From Firmicutes bacterium AM55-24TS (GTDB taxonomy: Bacteria; Bacillota; Clostridia; UBA1381): a stretch of 64,000 nt of DNA. The position numbers and the translations under genes were made by a program. The stretch is taken from NCBI GenBank assembly GCA_003460745.1, contig QTVU01000006.1, positions 32,476 to 96,475 on the forward strand, in the 5' to 3' direction. Numbering within the stretch: the stretch's first letter is position 1; each line of letters starts with the position of its first letter. The notes beneath the pieces are model-generated. The model worked only from the letters and a program-made list of their open reading frames with translations. It did no database searches and was not told where the DNA came from. Shown in pieces: positions 37,177 to 46,596 of the stretch.

Positions 37177-37188
37177 GAGTGGGAGTAG
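37177..37188. other. attR: right core repeat
   Basis: GAGTGGGAGTAG, preceded by GAAGTC, spells the VEWE-stop that ends guaA in many Clostridia. It is a displaced 3' end of guaA left at the far border of the element. Confidence 0.7.
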
Positions 37189-37456
37189 TGGCCTTTGGTT
37201 TAGATGTGGCTAAAAATCCGGTAATGTCAAGGGTTTCGGGATTCTACACTTTTTGAACTATCGTTTTTGCAGCACTTTTTTTAAAAACGTGTTTTCGTGC
37301 AGATGAAATAGTTGCACTTGGCTTACAACTAAACCTAAAAATCGCATAATTTTTAAGGCTTTTGCCCTGTTTTGGGCAGAAGCCTTTTTTGCATATTTGA
37401 TAAAATTTTCTCTTTAATATATCATCAAATCAGATAAAAACAGCGAGGTGGTTGCT

Positions 37457-37639
37457 TTGAAAGAACAGAAATATCATTTATATCTTTCCGATGATGAATA
37501 CAGACAGACTATTCAGTCCCTTGTTCGCTTGAAGAACAACCTAATTTCACAAGGCAGATACACCGACGCAGTTGATGATGTTTTGTTCAAAGTCTTAAAA
37601 ACAAAAAGAGCCTGCACCCGGAACAATCATATTCTTTGA
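37457..37639 (+). CDS. Small ICE-type protein, C-terminus replaced
   Basis: TTG 37457 follows GAGGTGG. The product LKEQKYHLYLSDDEYRQTIQ...SQGRYTDAVDDVLFKVLKTKR resembles short proteins of unknown role found on Clostridial ICEs, which continue with a basic tail. Here the sequence runs into a CHAP-domain fragment in another frame after KTKRA, so the end is not original. The 268 bases between attR and this gene hold no other gene; I see only an AATCC...GGATT hairpin near 37215-37243. Confidence 0.5.
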   Translation: MKEQKYHLYLSDDEYRQTIQSLVRLKNNLISQGRYTDAVDDVLFKVLKTKRACTRNNHIL

Positions 37640-37799
37640 TTGGGAAAGCGACGGCATAACCGACCATACAGGTATCGTTGAAAAGTGCGAAAACGGAAAT
37701 GTTTACACCATAGAGGGCAATTCGTCAGACACGTGCAGAACCAAAACATATCCGGTTGGAAGTTCAGTTATCTACGGATACGGCATTCCGGCATATTAA
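37611..37799 (+). pseudogene. CHAP-domain peptidoglycan hydrolase, C-terminal fragment
   Basis: An open stretch without start codon reads PAPGTIIFFDWESDGITDH, then TGIVEKCENGNVYTIEGNSS and ends GYGIPAY. These are the His- and Asn/Glu-bearing strands of a CHAP amidase, as in ICE-encoded wall hydrolases that open peptidoglycan for conjugation. The catalytic Cys part is missing. It is joined directly to the small protein before it, so a deletion removed several genes of an older conjugative element. Confidence 0.7.
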
Positions 37800-37803
37800 A
37801 AAA

Positions 37804-37829
37804 GATGGCTGCTCGTTTGAGTAGCCATC
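37804..37829 (-). terminator. Terminator for arsC
   Basis: GATGGCTGCTC (37804-37814) and GAGTAGCCATC (37819-37829) form the stem. On the minus strand it is followed by TTTTTTAATATG, a proper U-run. It ends the arsC transcript. Confidence 0.75.
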
Positions 37830-37836
37830 AAGTACA

Positions 37837-38217
37837 TTATAGTTGAGAGATTCTATTTTCGATTTCTTTGATTATTTCAATAAACACTTCATCGCTTTGT
37901 CCTGTCGGGTCTTGAAGTCCCCAGTTATCGTCAAACGCTCTGCCGATATACGGACACCCGACATCACAGCCCATTGAGATTGCAATATCCGGAGCAGGAA
38001 TTTTATCAAAAGTTTTGCTATACTGCGTTTGCTCCATATCAATACCGTAAAGCTGTTTCATCAACCTTACAGCATCCTGATTTATTTGTGGCTTTGTTTG
38101 TGTTCCGGCGGAGTAAAAATCAAATTCATCTCCTCGCAGATGCTTTCCGAGAGCTTCTGCAATCTGACTGCGGCAGGAATTGTGTACGCAGATAAAAGCA
38201 ACCTTTTTCTTACCCAT
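37837..38217 (-). CDS. arsC: Arsenate reductase, low-molecular-weight phosphatase type
   Basis: A 126-residue protein with the phosphatase loop CVHNSCRSQIAEA (C-x5-R) at residues 10-16 and the second redox Cys pair in MGCDVGCPYIG near residues 82-88. This is the thioredoxin-coupled ArsC layout known from Staphylococcus plasmid pI258, which reduces arsenate to arsenite in the cytoplasm. All key residues are intact. Its start overlaps the end of the truncated ACR3 gene by 8 bases, the normal order of an ars operon. Without a working efflux pump here, reduction alone would be of little use unless another pump exists. Confidence 0.9.
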   Translation of the reverse strand: MGKKKVAFICVHNSCRSQIAEALGKHLRGDEFDFYSAGTQTKPQINQDAVRLMKQLYGIDMEQTQYSKTFDKIPAPDIAISMGCDVGCPYIGRAFDDNWGLQDPTGQSDEVFIEIIKEIENRISQL

Positions 38218-38764
38218 TCTTAAACCATCCTTTCGTGCTGTTCGCTACTTTTACAAGAAACAGCATTACGGGGACTTCGGTCAAAACACCAACCGTTGTT
38301 GACAACGCCGCAGGAGAAGTAGTACCGAACAAAGCAACAGCTACGGCAACAGCAAATTCAAAAAAGTTAGACGCACTAATCATTCCGGCAGGAGCAGCTA
38401 TTTTGTGCGGCAGTTTCAAAAGTTTGCAAGTGCCATAGGCAATGGCAAAGATTAAGAAAGTCTGCAAAATCAGTGGTACGGCAATTAAAACGATATGCAG
38501 CGGATTTTCCAAGATGACATTTTCCTGAAACGAGAAAATCATTATCAGCGTCAGCAAAAGCCCTATGGTTGTGATACCGTCAAACTTTTTGACAAAGGTT
38601 TTCTCAAAATAATCCTTACCTTTTTTCTTTGTTACAAGGTATCGAGTCAGCATACCTCCGGCAAGCGGAATAACAACGAACAATATCACAGATAAAATCA
38701 AAGTCTCCCACGGTACGGAAACGTTGGAAACACCGAGCAGAAACTTAACAATCGGTATTAAAGC
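38210..38764 (-). pseudogene. ACR3 arsenite efflux permease, C-terminal half
   Basis: The C-terminal 185 residues of an ACR3 (ArsB-type) permease: SVPWETLILSVILFVVIPLA, the conserved FDGITTIGLLLTLIMIFSFQ, and AAPAGMISASNFFEFAVAVA, ending AKVANSTKGWFKNG-like. About five membrane helices remain of the expected ten. The sequence upstream is not ACR3 but the zinc-ribbon region of a serine recombinase in the same frame, giving a chimeric 292-residue frame that could start at 39088. Efflux is very unlikely to work. Confidence 0.8.
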
Positions 38765-39921
38765 ATTCAGAGAAGCAACATTTCTTATATGTCCCTTAAT
38801 GCTGTCCGTAACACAATTTACAAGGTCGGTTTCCTTAATCATATTACCGCCTGTGCAGCCGTTTTTCTTTCCGGTGGGGCAATAATAGTAGAAGTATTTT
38901 TCGCCGTTATGTGTAACGGTTTTGCATGTCATACGATTTCCGCAGCAGCCGCAGATTAAAATTCCCGAAAACAAATGCAGTTCATTCTTTTTCGGTGATG
39001 TTCTTGTGTCGATACGCATAATTTTCTGCACAAGCTCAAAATCTTGTTTGCCGATTATCGCTTCGTGTGCGTTTTCGGTTACAAACATCTCATCGGCGTT
39101 GCGTTTTACATACTCCTTAACCTTGTAATTCGGCTTGCCGCATTTGCCTTGTATCAGCTTGCCCGTATAGATTTCGTCTTTGAGAATACGAATTACGGTT
39201 GTTGCCGACCATTTTGAATTTTCCTTATCGCAGTAGCCGCCTGTGGGGAGTGAGATATTATTGTTCTTTTATATTCCCTCGGCGATAGAACCGCAAGCCT
39301 GTTAAGTTCGGTTGCGATTCTCTCCGCACTGTAACCGTCTGTCCGCATTTTGAATATATCCTTTACCACCTGTGCGGCATATTCATCAATAACAAGCTGA
39401 TTTTTATTATCATCAGCTTTTTTGTAACCGTAAACGGGAACGGCTCCGACAAAATCGCCGTTTTTCCTTTTGATATTGAGTGCCGTGCGTACCTTTACGG
39501 AAATATCACGGCAGTATTCATCGTTCATTACACCCTTGAACGATACGGAAATATCTCCCGTAACGGCTTCCTTTGCGGTGTCTATATTATCGTTTATGGC
39601 GATAAAGCGAACACCGAGAGCAGGGAAAACTCTGCGGAGATATGTAAAGGTTTCGTTGTACTCTCTGCCGAGCCTTGATAAGTCCTTTACGATTATACAG
39701 TTGATTTTTCCGCTTTTGATGTCCTCAAGCATTGACTTAAATGCGGGCCGATCAAAAACGATTCCCGAATAACCGTCGTCTACCTGTTCATTAACGATTT
39801 TGATGTCGGGGTTTCGTTTGACAAACTCATCAATGTATTTCCTTTGGTTTGCTATGCTGTCGCTTTCGTTTGCTCTGTCGCTTGTGTAGGATAAGCGAAG
39901 ATATTTTGTAGCGTTATACAT
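38765..39921 (-). pseudogene. Large serine recombinase, frameshifted and C-terminally truncated
   Basis: Starts at ATG 39921 with the resolvase domain: TKYLRLSYTSDRANESDSIA, the helix-supporting KDLSRLGREY and VDDGYSGIVFDRPAF; the Ser nucleophile lies in LSYTSDR. The recombinase domain follows. The frame breaks near 39267-39270 (four T on the plus strand; five would restore YKKNNNISLPTGGYCDKENS). The zinc ribbon (LICGCCGNRMTC ... YYYCPTGKKNGC) is present, but after SIKGHIRNVASLN the protein is fused to ACR3. The coiled-coil end is missing. Such recombinases move Tn4451/Tn5397-like elements. Confidence 0.8.
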
Positions 39922-40042
39922 AAATTTTTACCTCATTGAAATTTACGGTTTGTCCGCAAAATCAAAGAGTATTGAATTTATCTTGTATTCAATTCTTTTT
40001 CCGTAATATATTTTATCACGGAACGGCGAACACCGCAAAAAA

Positions 40043-40258
40043 TTATATGATAATACTTTGCAGGCAATCCTCAATGGATAAGCCTTTGTCACTGTATTTT
40101 GCCGTAACGACAAAATTTCCGCACTTAAAACAATACGGGTTTTTAATCTGCCGTATGTATTCTTTGATACGCTCCGGCTTCGGCAAGTCCTTGTTTACGG
40201 ATATATCGTTTATATCCACAAGAGTGTCAGAGTTGGTTAAATCTTTAATATCTGTCAT
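40043..40258 (-). CDS. Small Cys-containing mobile-element protein (DUF6870-like)
   Basis: A 71-residue protein with AAGGAGGTCGCAC before ATG 40258. It reads MTDIKDLTNSDTLVDINDIS, then a helix LPKPERIKEYIRQIKNPYCF with a following Cys (KCGNFVVTAKYSD). Small proteins of this pattern occur directly upstream of large serine recombinases on gut Firmicute elements, as here (recombinase 121 bases downstream). Function is not known. Confidence 0.65.
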   Translation of the reverse strand: MTDIKDLTNSDTLVDINDISVNKDLPKPERIKEYIRQIKNPYCFKCGNFVVTAKYSDKGLSIEDCLQSIII

Positions 40259-40839
40259 AGTGCGACCTCCTTAAAATTCTTTAATACCACAAATTAAAGC
40301 ACTTATAAAATGCGTTAATTTCTAATATTAAAGTTAAGCCGTACCCGTCCCGAAAGACGGGTACAACTTATTTTCTTTGTTTTGAAGCAATTTCAGACGG
40401 TGTTTTGCAAGAACACGCCATAGGAATTTCACCTCTCCGCCATCCGACCGAGCTGCCCCCATTGCCTGCGACGGCGTTCGCAATTCGCCTTTAGGCTCGT
40501 TTTGCCTTTCGGCAAAAGCATCGCTTTTCAGGCGATTGCTCTCTTTTCCCACAAAAGCTATGCTTTTGCGGGAGCCCTTAAATTGCTATCCGCTCGGACT
40601 GTGGCTGGGCAGAAGTATCATTGTCCCGATAAAGAGTCATCGCCCGCAAAGCTGCCGCTTGCATTGTAACTCTGATATTTCTCGCTCTTATAGCTTTTCA
40701 TCAAGAAAGAAGGATGAAGTAGAAGCAAAGCTATCGTCTTGGCGTATCCGTCACTTGGCTCGTCCATACCGGAATGTATCTGTTTGCCGTTATACTGCAC
40801 CGCCGTTATCTTGCGTGCTTTCTTTGAAAAATGAAAGGG
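40259..40839. other. Non-coding remnant of a mobile element, with hairpins
   Basis: I find no convincing gene. There is a terminator-like hairpin GTACCCGTC/GACGGGTAC (40341-40364) and two more, TTTTGCC/GGCAAAA (40500-40517) and CAAAAGC/GCTTTTG (40552-40568). GC content is higher than around it, and the stretch reads like a leader or structured region of an ICE. Confidence 0.4.
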
Positions 40840-41184
40840 TTATGTACTTTGTTTAGGTATTGCGTACTTGTTAATTATTGTCGCAATCAGATGTTGCTCG
40901 TTTGCACAAACGGTAGGCATAAGCCTTAACAAAAGACTTTCCTCGTCTATGGACAAAGGTAAATAAAACTCTTTTCGGTACCCACTCATTAAAAACGCTC
41001 CTCCATCTATTCCTGTTTTGGTACATATAGGTGCATATCGGCTCAAAAACAGTATATCCCTGCGAATTGTCCTGTCTGAAACAGAATAATGAAATGCCAA
41101 GTCTTTCATAGAGAATTTATTGTTTCACATAAGGATAAAAAGAATTTCAAGTCTTCTTTCAAAAGAAGTTAATTGCCTATCCAA
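40840..41184 (-). pseudogene. DeoR/HTH_11-type regulator, internal TGA
   Basis: Begins at TTG 41184 behind AAAGGAGGTG: MDRQLTSFERRLEILFILM, then TGA at 41125-41127, then NNKFSMKDLAFHYSVSDRTI, the helix-turn-helix, and RRDILFLSRYAPICTKTGID. The C-terminus INKYAIPKQST matches where family members end. All parts are in one frame. At the TGA site relatives have variable residues; Gly (GGA) or Arg (AGA/CGA) would need one change. Related genes sit in mobile elements as transcription regulators. Confidence 0.65.
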
Positions 41185-41762
41185 GCCGACTGCACCTCCT
41201 TTCGCTAACTATTATAAATGATATTGCGGACAGTTCTTTTCCTAAATCAAAAAATATTTTCATAAAATCACCCTTTTGTGTAAATTTTGTTAGATTTGCA
41301 CAAAGAGCGACGGCGGCGCACGGCTATGTTTACCAATAAATTTTAAACAAAAACAGCCAAACTTGCCCGTTCTAAAAATACGGGTAAATTTGGCTGTACG
41401 GTATGAGTGTGTTTTTGCTCCACCATCTGAGTCCGAATTATTATTCTTTCTGCTGCTTGCCTTGTGTTGATGAGAGCGATTTCTTCTAATATAAACAAAT
41501 ATAATTGGTGTTGGACAACGACACATTATATATCACTCCTAACCGCACGGCAACTCACTTTATAAAAGCGGATACCATATATGCGTGCAAGATTGCCACG
41601 CCAAATGTATTTAGTTATATTGAATTTATTTCATTGTTGCAAAAAGTCAAAAAAGACCATAGAATTACTGTAAATTCTACGGCCTTAATATTGGTTTTTG
41701 CTTGTTATTTACTTTTTTGTATCTTTTTTCATAATCAACACCTGCGTATATGTCAGCACAGA
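41185..41762. other. Gene-free stretch with two hairpins
   Basis: No supported gene. CAGCCAAA...CCCGT pairs with ACGGG...TTTGGCTG (41353-41396), a long imperfect hairpin. A second, TAGAATT/AATTCTA with flanking pairs (about 41658-41684), is followed by GTTTTTG and could end transcripts from the left. The rest is AT-rich and of no recognisable function. Confidence 0.4.
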
Positions 41763-42110
41763 TTATAGTTTTAGCAAGGCTTTCTTTTTGATCTCGAATA
41801 CATTATTTTGTTCCAAATGCCATAATAGCCGTTCCTGATCCTCTCTCGATAGTTTTGATAAATGATATGTAATTTGAGAAATGTAATCCGGCTCGACATA
41901 TGATGAAGCATCCAATAACAGTTTATCAACCGAAGTTCCTAATGCATCAGCTATATTAACCAATGTATCAATTTTTATATTGATTTTTCATCTTTCAATT
42001 TTTGAAAGATGTTTCTCCGATATGTTAGATAATTCGGTTAATTTTTCTTGGGTAAAACCTCGCTGTTCTCTATAATTACGAATGTTATCAACCAATTTTT
42101 CGTAATCCAT
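41763..42110 (-). pseudogene. XRE-family regulator, internal TGA
   Basis: ATG 42110 starts MDYEKLVDNIRNYREQRGFT followed by QEKLTELSNISEKHLSKIER, a complete helix-turn-helix. TGA at 41988-41990 interrupts exactly where family members have Gly (KIERGKINI). The frame continues KINIKIDTLVNIADALGTSV and on to 41763. GGA to TGA is the simplest change. The C-terminal 60 residues (QITYHLSKLSREDQERLLWH) are typical of small XRE regulators. Either a pseudogene or a miscalled base. Confidence 0.75.
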
Positions 42111-42223
42111 ATTTGTAGTATCACTCCTAACATAATTATACTAGTGCTTTGCTGCTTTTTTAACTGCTCCAATGCTTAATTTAGTAATCACGCAGGATAA
42201 TACTACCCACATAAATAAAAATA

Positions 42224-42252
42224 GAGCTACACACATTTATATGGTGTAGCCC
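42224..42252 (-). terminator. Terminator downstream of the subtilase gene
   Basis: GAGCTACAC (42224-42232) and GTGTAGCCC (42244-42252) pair, one wobble. On the minus strand TATTTTTATTT follows. It is 140 bases beyond the subtilase stop. Confidence 0.7.
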
Positions 42253-42393
42253 TAATAAATTTTTGATTATTATAGAATGTATGGATTTGGATTAAATAAA
42301 AGTATAATCAAATCTATCAATATTTTAGCTTAAAAAGTTCATAGTAATAAAAACAAGCTTTTCAATATCTATTGTATAAAAGTTATATATTGT

Positions 42394-45300
42394 TTACATT
42401 ACTTTCAATATAATAATTAAATCTTCTATGTCAATCAAGCCGTTACCATCTAAATCGCAATGTTTAAAATCGTTCCAATCAATAGATTTTTCACCCATTC
42501 GATAAAATTTTTGGCAATATGTAATATCAAGAAGATCAACTACTCCGTCAGCGTTTACATCACAGCTTGACTTTTTAGTGACATTTGTATTTGCGCTTTC
42601 GGCGGTAATCTTAGTTGTAAAGTAAACTGCTTTTCCGTTTTTATCATATCCTGCTGCCGAAACATCAACAAGCCTTATTCCGACCGGCATATCGTTAAGA
42701 ATTTCTTTGAATTGAACCTCAGCTGCATCGAAAAGCTCATTTTTGGTTAAGCTTCCGCCCGCACCGTTTTGCAGATAGGACAGTGCTATTGTTGCGGTGT
42801 TATCATTATTCCACTTAATTCCAAGGGAAGTAAAACCGTTCTTACCGATTAGGCTTTCAAATTGCAAAGCATCGTCCTTTTGAAATGTAAATGATACGGT
42901 AGCCACCTTTTTGATATTTCCCAGCTGAAACCTAAAAGGAATTATATTTCCCGTAAGAGTATTTTTCTTTACGCTAACTGCTGCTGTGATCGGAAGTGTT
43001 TCAGCTTTCTTTTCATTGACTGTAATATCACAGCTTGCTTTTATTCCGTTTACTGTTTGAACTGTAATCACCGCATTTCCTGCCTTTTTTGCCGTGACTT
43101 TTCCGCTTGCTGATATTTGTGCAACATCGGTGTCGGATATGCTCCAAGAGACAGTTCTGTTTGATGCATTTTGGGGCATAATCTCGGCATTCAGTACCGC
43201 ACTTTCGCCCTCGGTTAAAACAAGTGCGGACTTGTCAAGTGTTACCGATTGCGGATATATCACCTCGGCTGCGGAAAGCGAATAATAATCAGAAATATAA
43301 GTATTTCCGGCATAATCAATCAGTGCGATTTTCGCCTGTGTCAGTCCTTTAAATCCGGAGGCGGATAAATCAAAAGTGATTTCCGATGTTGTATCTGCCG
43401 ATGTGGCATCGGGTTCTATCCATTTGGTAATCGGCTCATTTCCCGTTGCGGTTGCACACACTCCTTGAATAAAGTGATTGTCATGGACGGTTACAATCCA
43501 ATTTGCCCCCTCTATACGGCTTGAAATTACCTCCGGTGGCACACTGTCAATCACAATCGGAAAAGCTTTTGTTTCTTCGTGTCGTCCGAGTGTTGCCGTT
43601 ATTTTATAAACATAATTTCCGTCATCGAGAGGAGTGTTCCATACATCAAACGGTGCCCAGCCCTTTGCTGCCATTGGTGTGTAATAGCCTTCAGAGGAAT
43701 GATAGCTTTTTGAAACATTTGTCGAGCTTTCGCTGTAAACGGTATTTCCGTCAGAGTCATCTACCGAAAAAGTCAGTTTATCGGCATTTCTGAGGAGTGA
43801 AACGGCGGCGGTCACATTTTTGCCGGTTTCGCTGCCTTTTATCGCAATTTTATTTGCGTTATATTCTGTCGCTCCGTCGACATAGTAATTATGACCGAGA
43901 ATATATCCGCCGCCATCACTGTTTCTGAACTGTCCGATTTGTGTTTCGCAGATTGAAGCAGGTTCATCATCATAAATATCCGAGTCAAATATGTTAAGCG
44001 CTTGCCAATCTCCAAAAAAGCCCATAAACGGATAAGAAAGTGATACTTCGTCATTTTGTATCGGAGTCATCGTCACAAATCCCTCAATATAAATTCCGTT
44101 TGGAAATTGAGCTTTGAGATTTGCCTTTCCTTTTTCCGTCAATTCAATTTTGACATTGACCGGAGTTTCTCCGTTTGGATCAACTGTGATTTTTTTCGGA
44201 ATTGTTACGGAAACCTCATCGTCCGAAAGCTTTCTTGCCTTTTGCGCCATATAAACGACACCGTTTTCCGAAACCGTATCTTCCGTCAAAACGGTTATTG
44301 TTGGCTCATATTGAACCGTATCATCGCCAATAGATACTGCTTTGAAATCAAAGCTGAAATTTCCGCTTTCATTATATCCGATTTCTGCTTTCGGTTTTGT
44401 ATTATCCGAATTTAAAAGAAAAACATCGGTTTTTACCGCATTTTGTAGTTGTACAAGACCCGCACCTTGTTTTCTCGGTGAGTACGGAATACCGTTTTCG
44501 TCCCGAACGGGAACTGCCGTACTCATCATCAGTGCATTAAAAAGACTCGTTCTTTGCTCGGCTGTCATATTTATTCCGTCACGATTTTCCGAAATGTATT
44601 GTTGCATAACCGCTGCCGCACCTGCCATATGCGGTGACGCCATTGATGTACCGCTCATATTCCCGTAAAGTCCGTTCGGAAGCGTTGAGTAAATATCTCC
44701 GCCGGGGGCAGTGATTTCGGGTTTCAATTTTAAGTCGGAAGTAACACCCCAAGAAGAAAAATCACTCATTTTTCCGCTGTAATTATCTTTGAATGTGTCA
44801 ACATAATCTTCGCTTACTGAAAGTTTTTTATCGGGCTGTCCGCAAAGATATTCACCGTCGGCTTTGCTGATAAATACGCAAGGTATTTTGTTATCGGTGG
44901 ACATATTTATAAGCGCACCGTCAACATTATCATAAATGATGGCGGCAATCGCACCGGCATTTTTTGCATTACTTTCCTTTTGAGCAAATGTCAGAACTTC
45001 CCCGTTTTCTTCACCGGCACGCTGAATCAGAGCAATTTTACCTTTAAGGTTTTTGTCTGAAAAATCTGTTGTAGCACCGATGCCGCAATCGACATATTCA
45101 AATGTGCCGGAAAGAGATATAAGCCGGTCGCTTTCTTTTTCTGCTGTGTCATTATAACGAATTTTTCTGCCATTTGAAAGCAGATAGATGGATGTCGTTT
45201 CAATATTGTTCATACTCGCAACCGAAAGAGCGGCTTCATAGGTTGATGGTGAGGCTACCACACCGTTATCGGGTTCTGTCGCTTTCGGCAAATCGTTTCC

Positions 45301-46374
45301 GGCTGCATTCTCATATGTTGAGCTGTATTCGTTTCCGGCTGCACAGTATAAAGCTATTCCTGAATTTTTTACACGATTATAAACTTCACGCATAGATTTA
45401 TATGCACTTTCGGAAAAGCCTGCCGTTGAGCCAAGGCTCATATTTATAACATCAACGCCGAATTTAACCGAATCGTCAAGCGCTGCCAGAATATCGTCAT
45501 CATATGCACCGCCGGACGAGTCGCCGAACACCTTCATGATAAACAGCTGTGCGTCCGGTGCGACACCCTCGACCACACCGCCGCTGTTTGCACCGACAAT
45601 TCCAGCAACGTGCGTTCCGTGCGATTCACCACCGGAAACATTGGTGTCAACATCGGCATAATCATATGCGTATGGGATTTTATCGTTGATATAGACCTTT
45701 GAAACATTCAACTTTCCAATCGTCATTTTATTGTTTTTTATAACGCTTTCAATATCCTCTTTGGAATATTTCGGACTGTTCACTGATGAAAATGCCGGGT
45801 GCGATAAGTCAAGTCCGGTATCGAGAATTGCTACGGCACTGTTTTTGCCCGTAAAACCCAAATCGCCGACAATATCGCCTCCTATTGCAGATACTCCGCC
45901 GCTTGAATATGTGTCTATCGGTTCAGGCAAAGAGTAAAATTCTGCAACAAATGCGTCTTTTACACCGTCGGTTTGTTTGATAGCATCCAAGTCCGCAACA
46001 TTCGCTTCAACAGCTAAACCGTTCATAATTGTAGAATATTCACGCTTAACAGTAAAATCCATACCGCTTTGAACAAGGCTTTTTTTGACAGACTTGCGAT
46101 TCTGCTCAAGCTTTTGCTCTATCTCTTTTGCTTCTTTTGATGAAAAAAAATCCGAAACAGTAGAATATGTATTGATTTTTTCACTGTAAGAAAGCAAAGG
46201 CGAGTCCTCAAGTTCAATAATAATACGAGTGTTTTTATTCTCATCACTCTTGCTGATACAATTTGACGGCGGAACAAAAATGTCATTAGTTTCGGCAAAT
46301 ACAGCTGAATTTGAAATTATAAAAAACGCCGAAATAAATGCTGGAATCGTGCGTTTGAAAAATTTATTATTCAT
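42394..46374 (-). CDS. Secreted subtilisin-family protease with cohesin-like module and dockerin
   Basis: A 1326-residue surface protease. Signal peptide 1-27 (ends AVFAET), then an inhibitor-type propeptide to about 150. The S8 catalytic domain has Asp185 (AILDTGLDLSHP), His252 (GESHGTHVAG) and Ser577 (SGTSMASPHMAG), interrupted by a PA-like insert (about 395-525), as in streptococcal C5a peptidase-type enzymes. Fn3-like domains follow, then a Big_2 domain (SVTLDKSALVLTEGESAVLN), a cohesin-like beta-sandwich (from about 1130) and a C-terminal type I dockerin with two Ca loops, CDVNADGVVDLLD and CDLDGNGLIDIED. It probably degrades host or dietary protein on the cell surface, docked to a cohesin. 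It is divergent from the cohesin/LRR operon. Confidence 0.9.
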   Translation of the reverse strand: MNNKFFKRTIPAFISAFFIISNSAVFAETNDIFVPPSNCISKSDENKNTRIIIELEDSPLLSYSEKINTYSTVSDFFSSKEAKEIEQKLEQNRKSVKKSLVQSGMDFTVKREYSTIMNGLAVEANVADLDAIKQTDGVKDAFVAEFYSLPEPIDTYSSGGVSAIGGDIVGDLGFTGKNSAVAILDTGLDLSHPAFSSVNSPKYSKEDIESVIKNNKMTIGKLNVSKVYINDKIPYAYDYADVDTNVSGGESHGTHVAGIVGANSGGVVEGVAPDAQLFIMKVFGDSSGGAYDDDILAALDDSVKFGVDVINMSLGSTAGFSESAYKSMREVYNRVKNSGIALYCAAGNEYSSTYENAAGNDLPKATEPDNGVVASPSTYEAALSVASMNNIETTSIYLLSNGRKIRYNDTAEKESDRLISLSGTFEYVDCGIGATTDFSDKNLKGKIALIQRAGEENGEVLTFAQKESNAKNAGAIAAIIYDNVDGALINMSTDNKIPCVFISKADGEYLCGQPDKKLSVSEDYVDTFKDNYSGKMSDFSSWGVTSDLKLKPEITAPGGDIYSTLPNGLYGNMSGTSMASPHMAGAAAVMQQYISENRDGINMTAEQRTSLFNALMMSTAVPVRDENGIPYSPRKQGAGLVQLQNAVKTDVFLLNSDNTKPKAEIGYNESGNFSFDFKAVSIGDDTVQYEPTITVLTEDTVSENGVVYMAQKARKLSDDEVSVTIPKKITVDPNGETPVNVKIELTEKGKANLKAQFPNGIYIEGFVTMTPIQNDEVSLSYPFMGFFGDWQALNIFDSDIYDDEPASICETQIGQFRNSDGGGYILGHNYYVDGATEYNANKIAIKGSETGKNVTAAVSLLRNADKLTFSVDDSDGNTVYSESSTNVSKSYHSSEGYYTPMAAKGWAPFDVWNTPLDDGNYVYKITATLGRHEETKAFPIVIDSVPPEVISSRIEGANWIVTVHDNHFIQGVCATATGNEPITKWIEPDATSADTTSEITFDLSASGFKGLTQAKIALIDYAGNTYISDYYSLSAAEVIYPQSVTLDKSALVLTEGESAVLNAEIMPQNASNRTVSWSISDTDVAQISASGKVTAKKAGNAVITVQTVNGIKASCDITVNEKKAETLPITAAVSVKKNTLTGNIIPFRFQLGNIKKVATVSFTFQKDDALQFESLIGKNGFTSLGIKWNNDNTATIALSYLQNGAGGSLTKNELFDAAEVQFKEILNDMPVGIRLVDVSAAGYDKNGKAVYFTTKITAESANTNVTKKSSCDVNADGVVDLLDITYCQKFYRMGEKSIDWNDFKHCDLDGNGLIDIEDLIIILKVM

Positions 46375-46419
46375 TTTATTTTTTTAAAACCCTTTCGTAA
46401 ATAATTGGCGTTATTTACG

Positions 46420-46435
46420 GTTAGTGACGACTAAC
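46420..46435. promoter_or_regulatory. TTAG-type palindrome (DtxR/IdeR-like box) upstream of the subtilase
   Basis: GTTAGT-gacg-ACTAAC, perfect over 6+6 bases, 46 bases before the subtilase start. It resembles the boxes at 46661 and 53498 and the IdeR/DtxR core TTAGG...CTAA. The regulator is not in the window; assignment is by pattern only. Confidence 0.45.
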
Positions 46436-46557
46436 TATAAATAATATATCACAAATGTTTCGATTTGTAAAGTATCTACAAATATTTTTTTCAGTATTGA
46501 CAAATTAAATTTGTTGTGATACATTTTATTTTGTTAATTATGGTGTGACGACCGAAC

Positions 46558-46583
46558 AAAAGAGCCGAGAACAGGGCTCTTTT
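46558..46583 (+). terminator. Symmetric intrinsic terminator in the 46.4-46.7 kb gap
   Basis: AAAAGAGCC (46558-46566) and GGCTCTTTT (46575-46583) around an 8-base loop, A-run on one side and T-run on the other, so it works in either direction. It lies in the 333-base gap between the divergent subtilase and cohesin genes, which otherwise holds the TTAG boxes. Confidence 0.7.
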
Positions 46584-46596
46584 TAAAAATACTACG

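Larger units (their letters stand above)
24291..37188. mobile_element. 12.9-kb mobilizable element integrated in guaA
   Basis: The element is bounded by the repeated guaA 3' end and contains, in order, a minus-strand repressor, then a plus-strand Xis-like protein, tyrosine integrase, MobC-like protein, RepA-like ATPase, a MobV relaxase and TnpV, followed by restriction-modification and other defence genes. There is no type IV secretion gene, so it would need a helper for conjugation. The guaA 3' end is an established target of tyrosine-recombinase islands and ICEs. Base composition is somewhat more AT-rich in the defence part, in keeping with recent acquisition. Confidence 0.8.

Noticed and set aside
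40334-40856. Open frames on both strands in the structured stretch
   Set aside because: They overlap hairpins, lack ribosome sites and show no family-like sequence.
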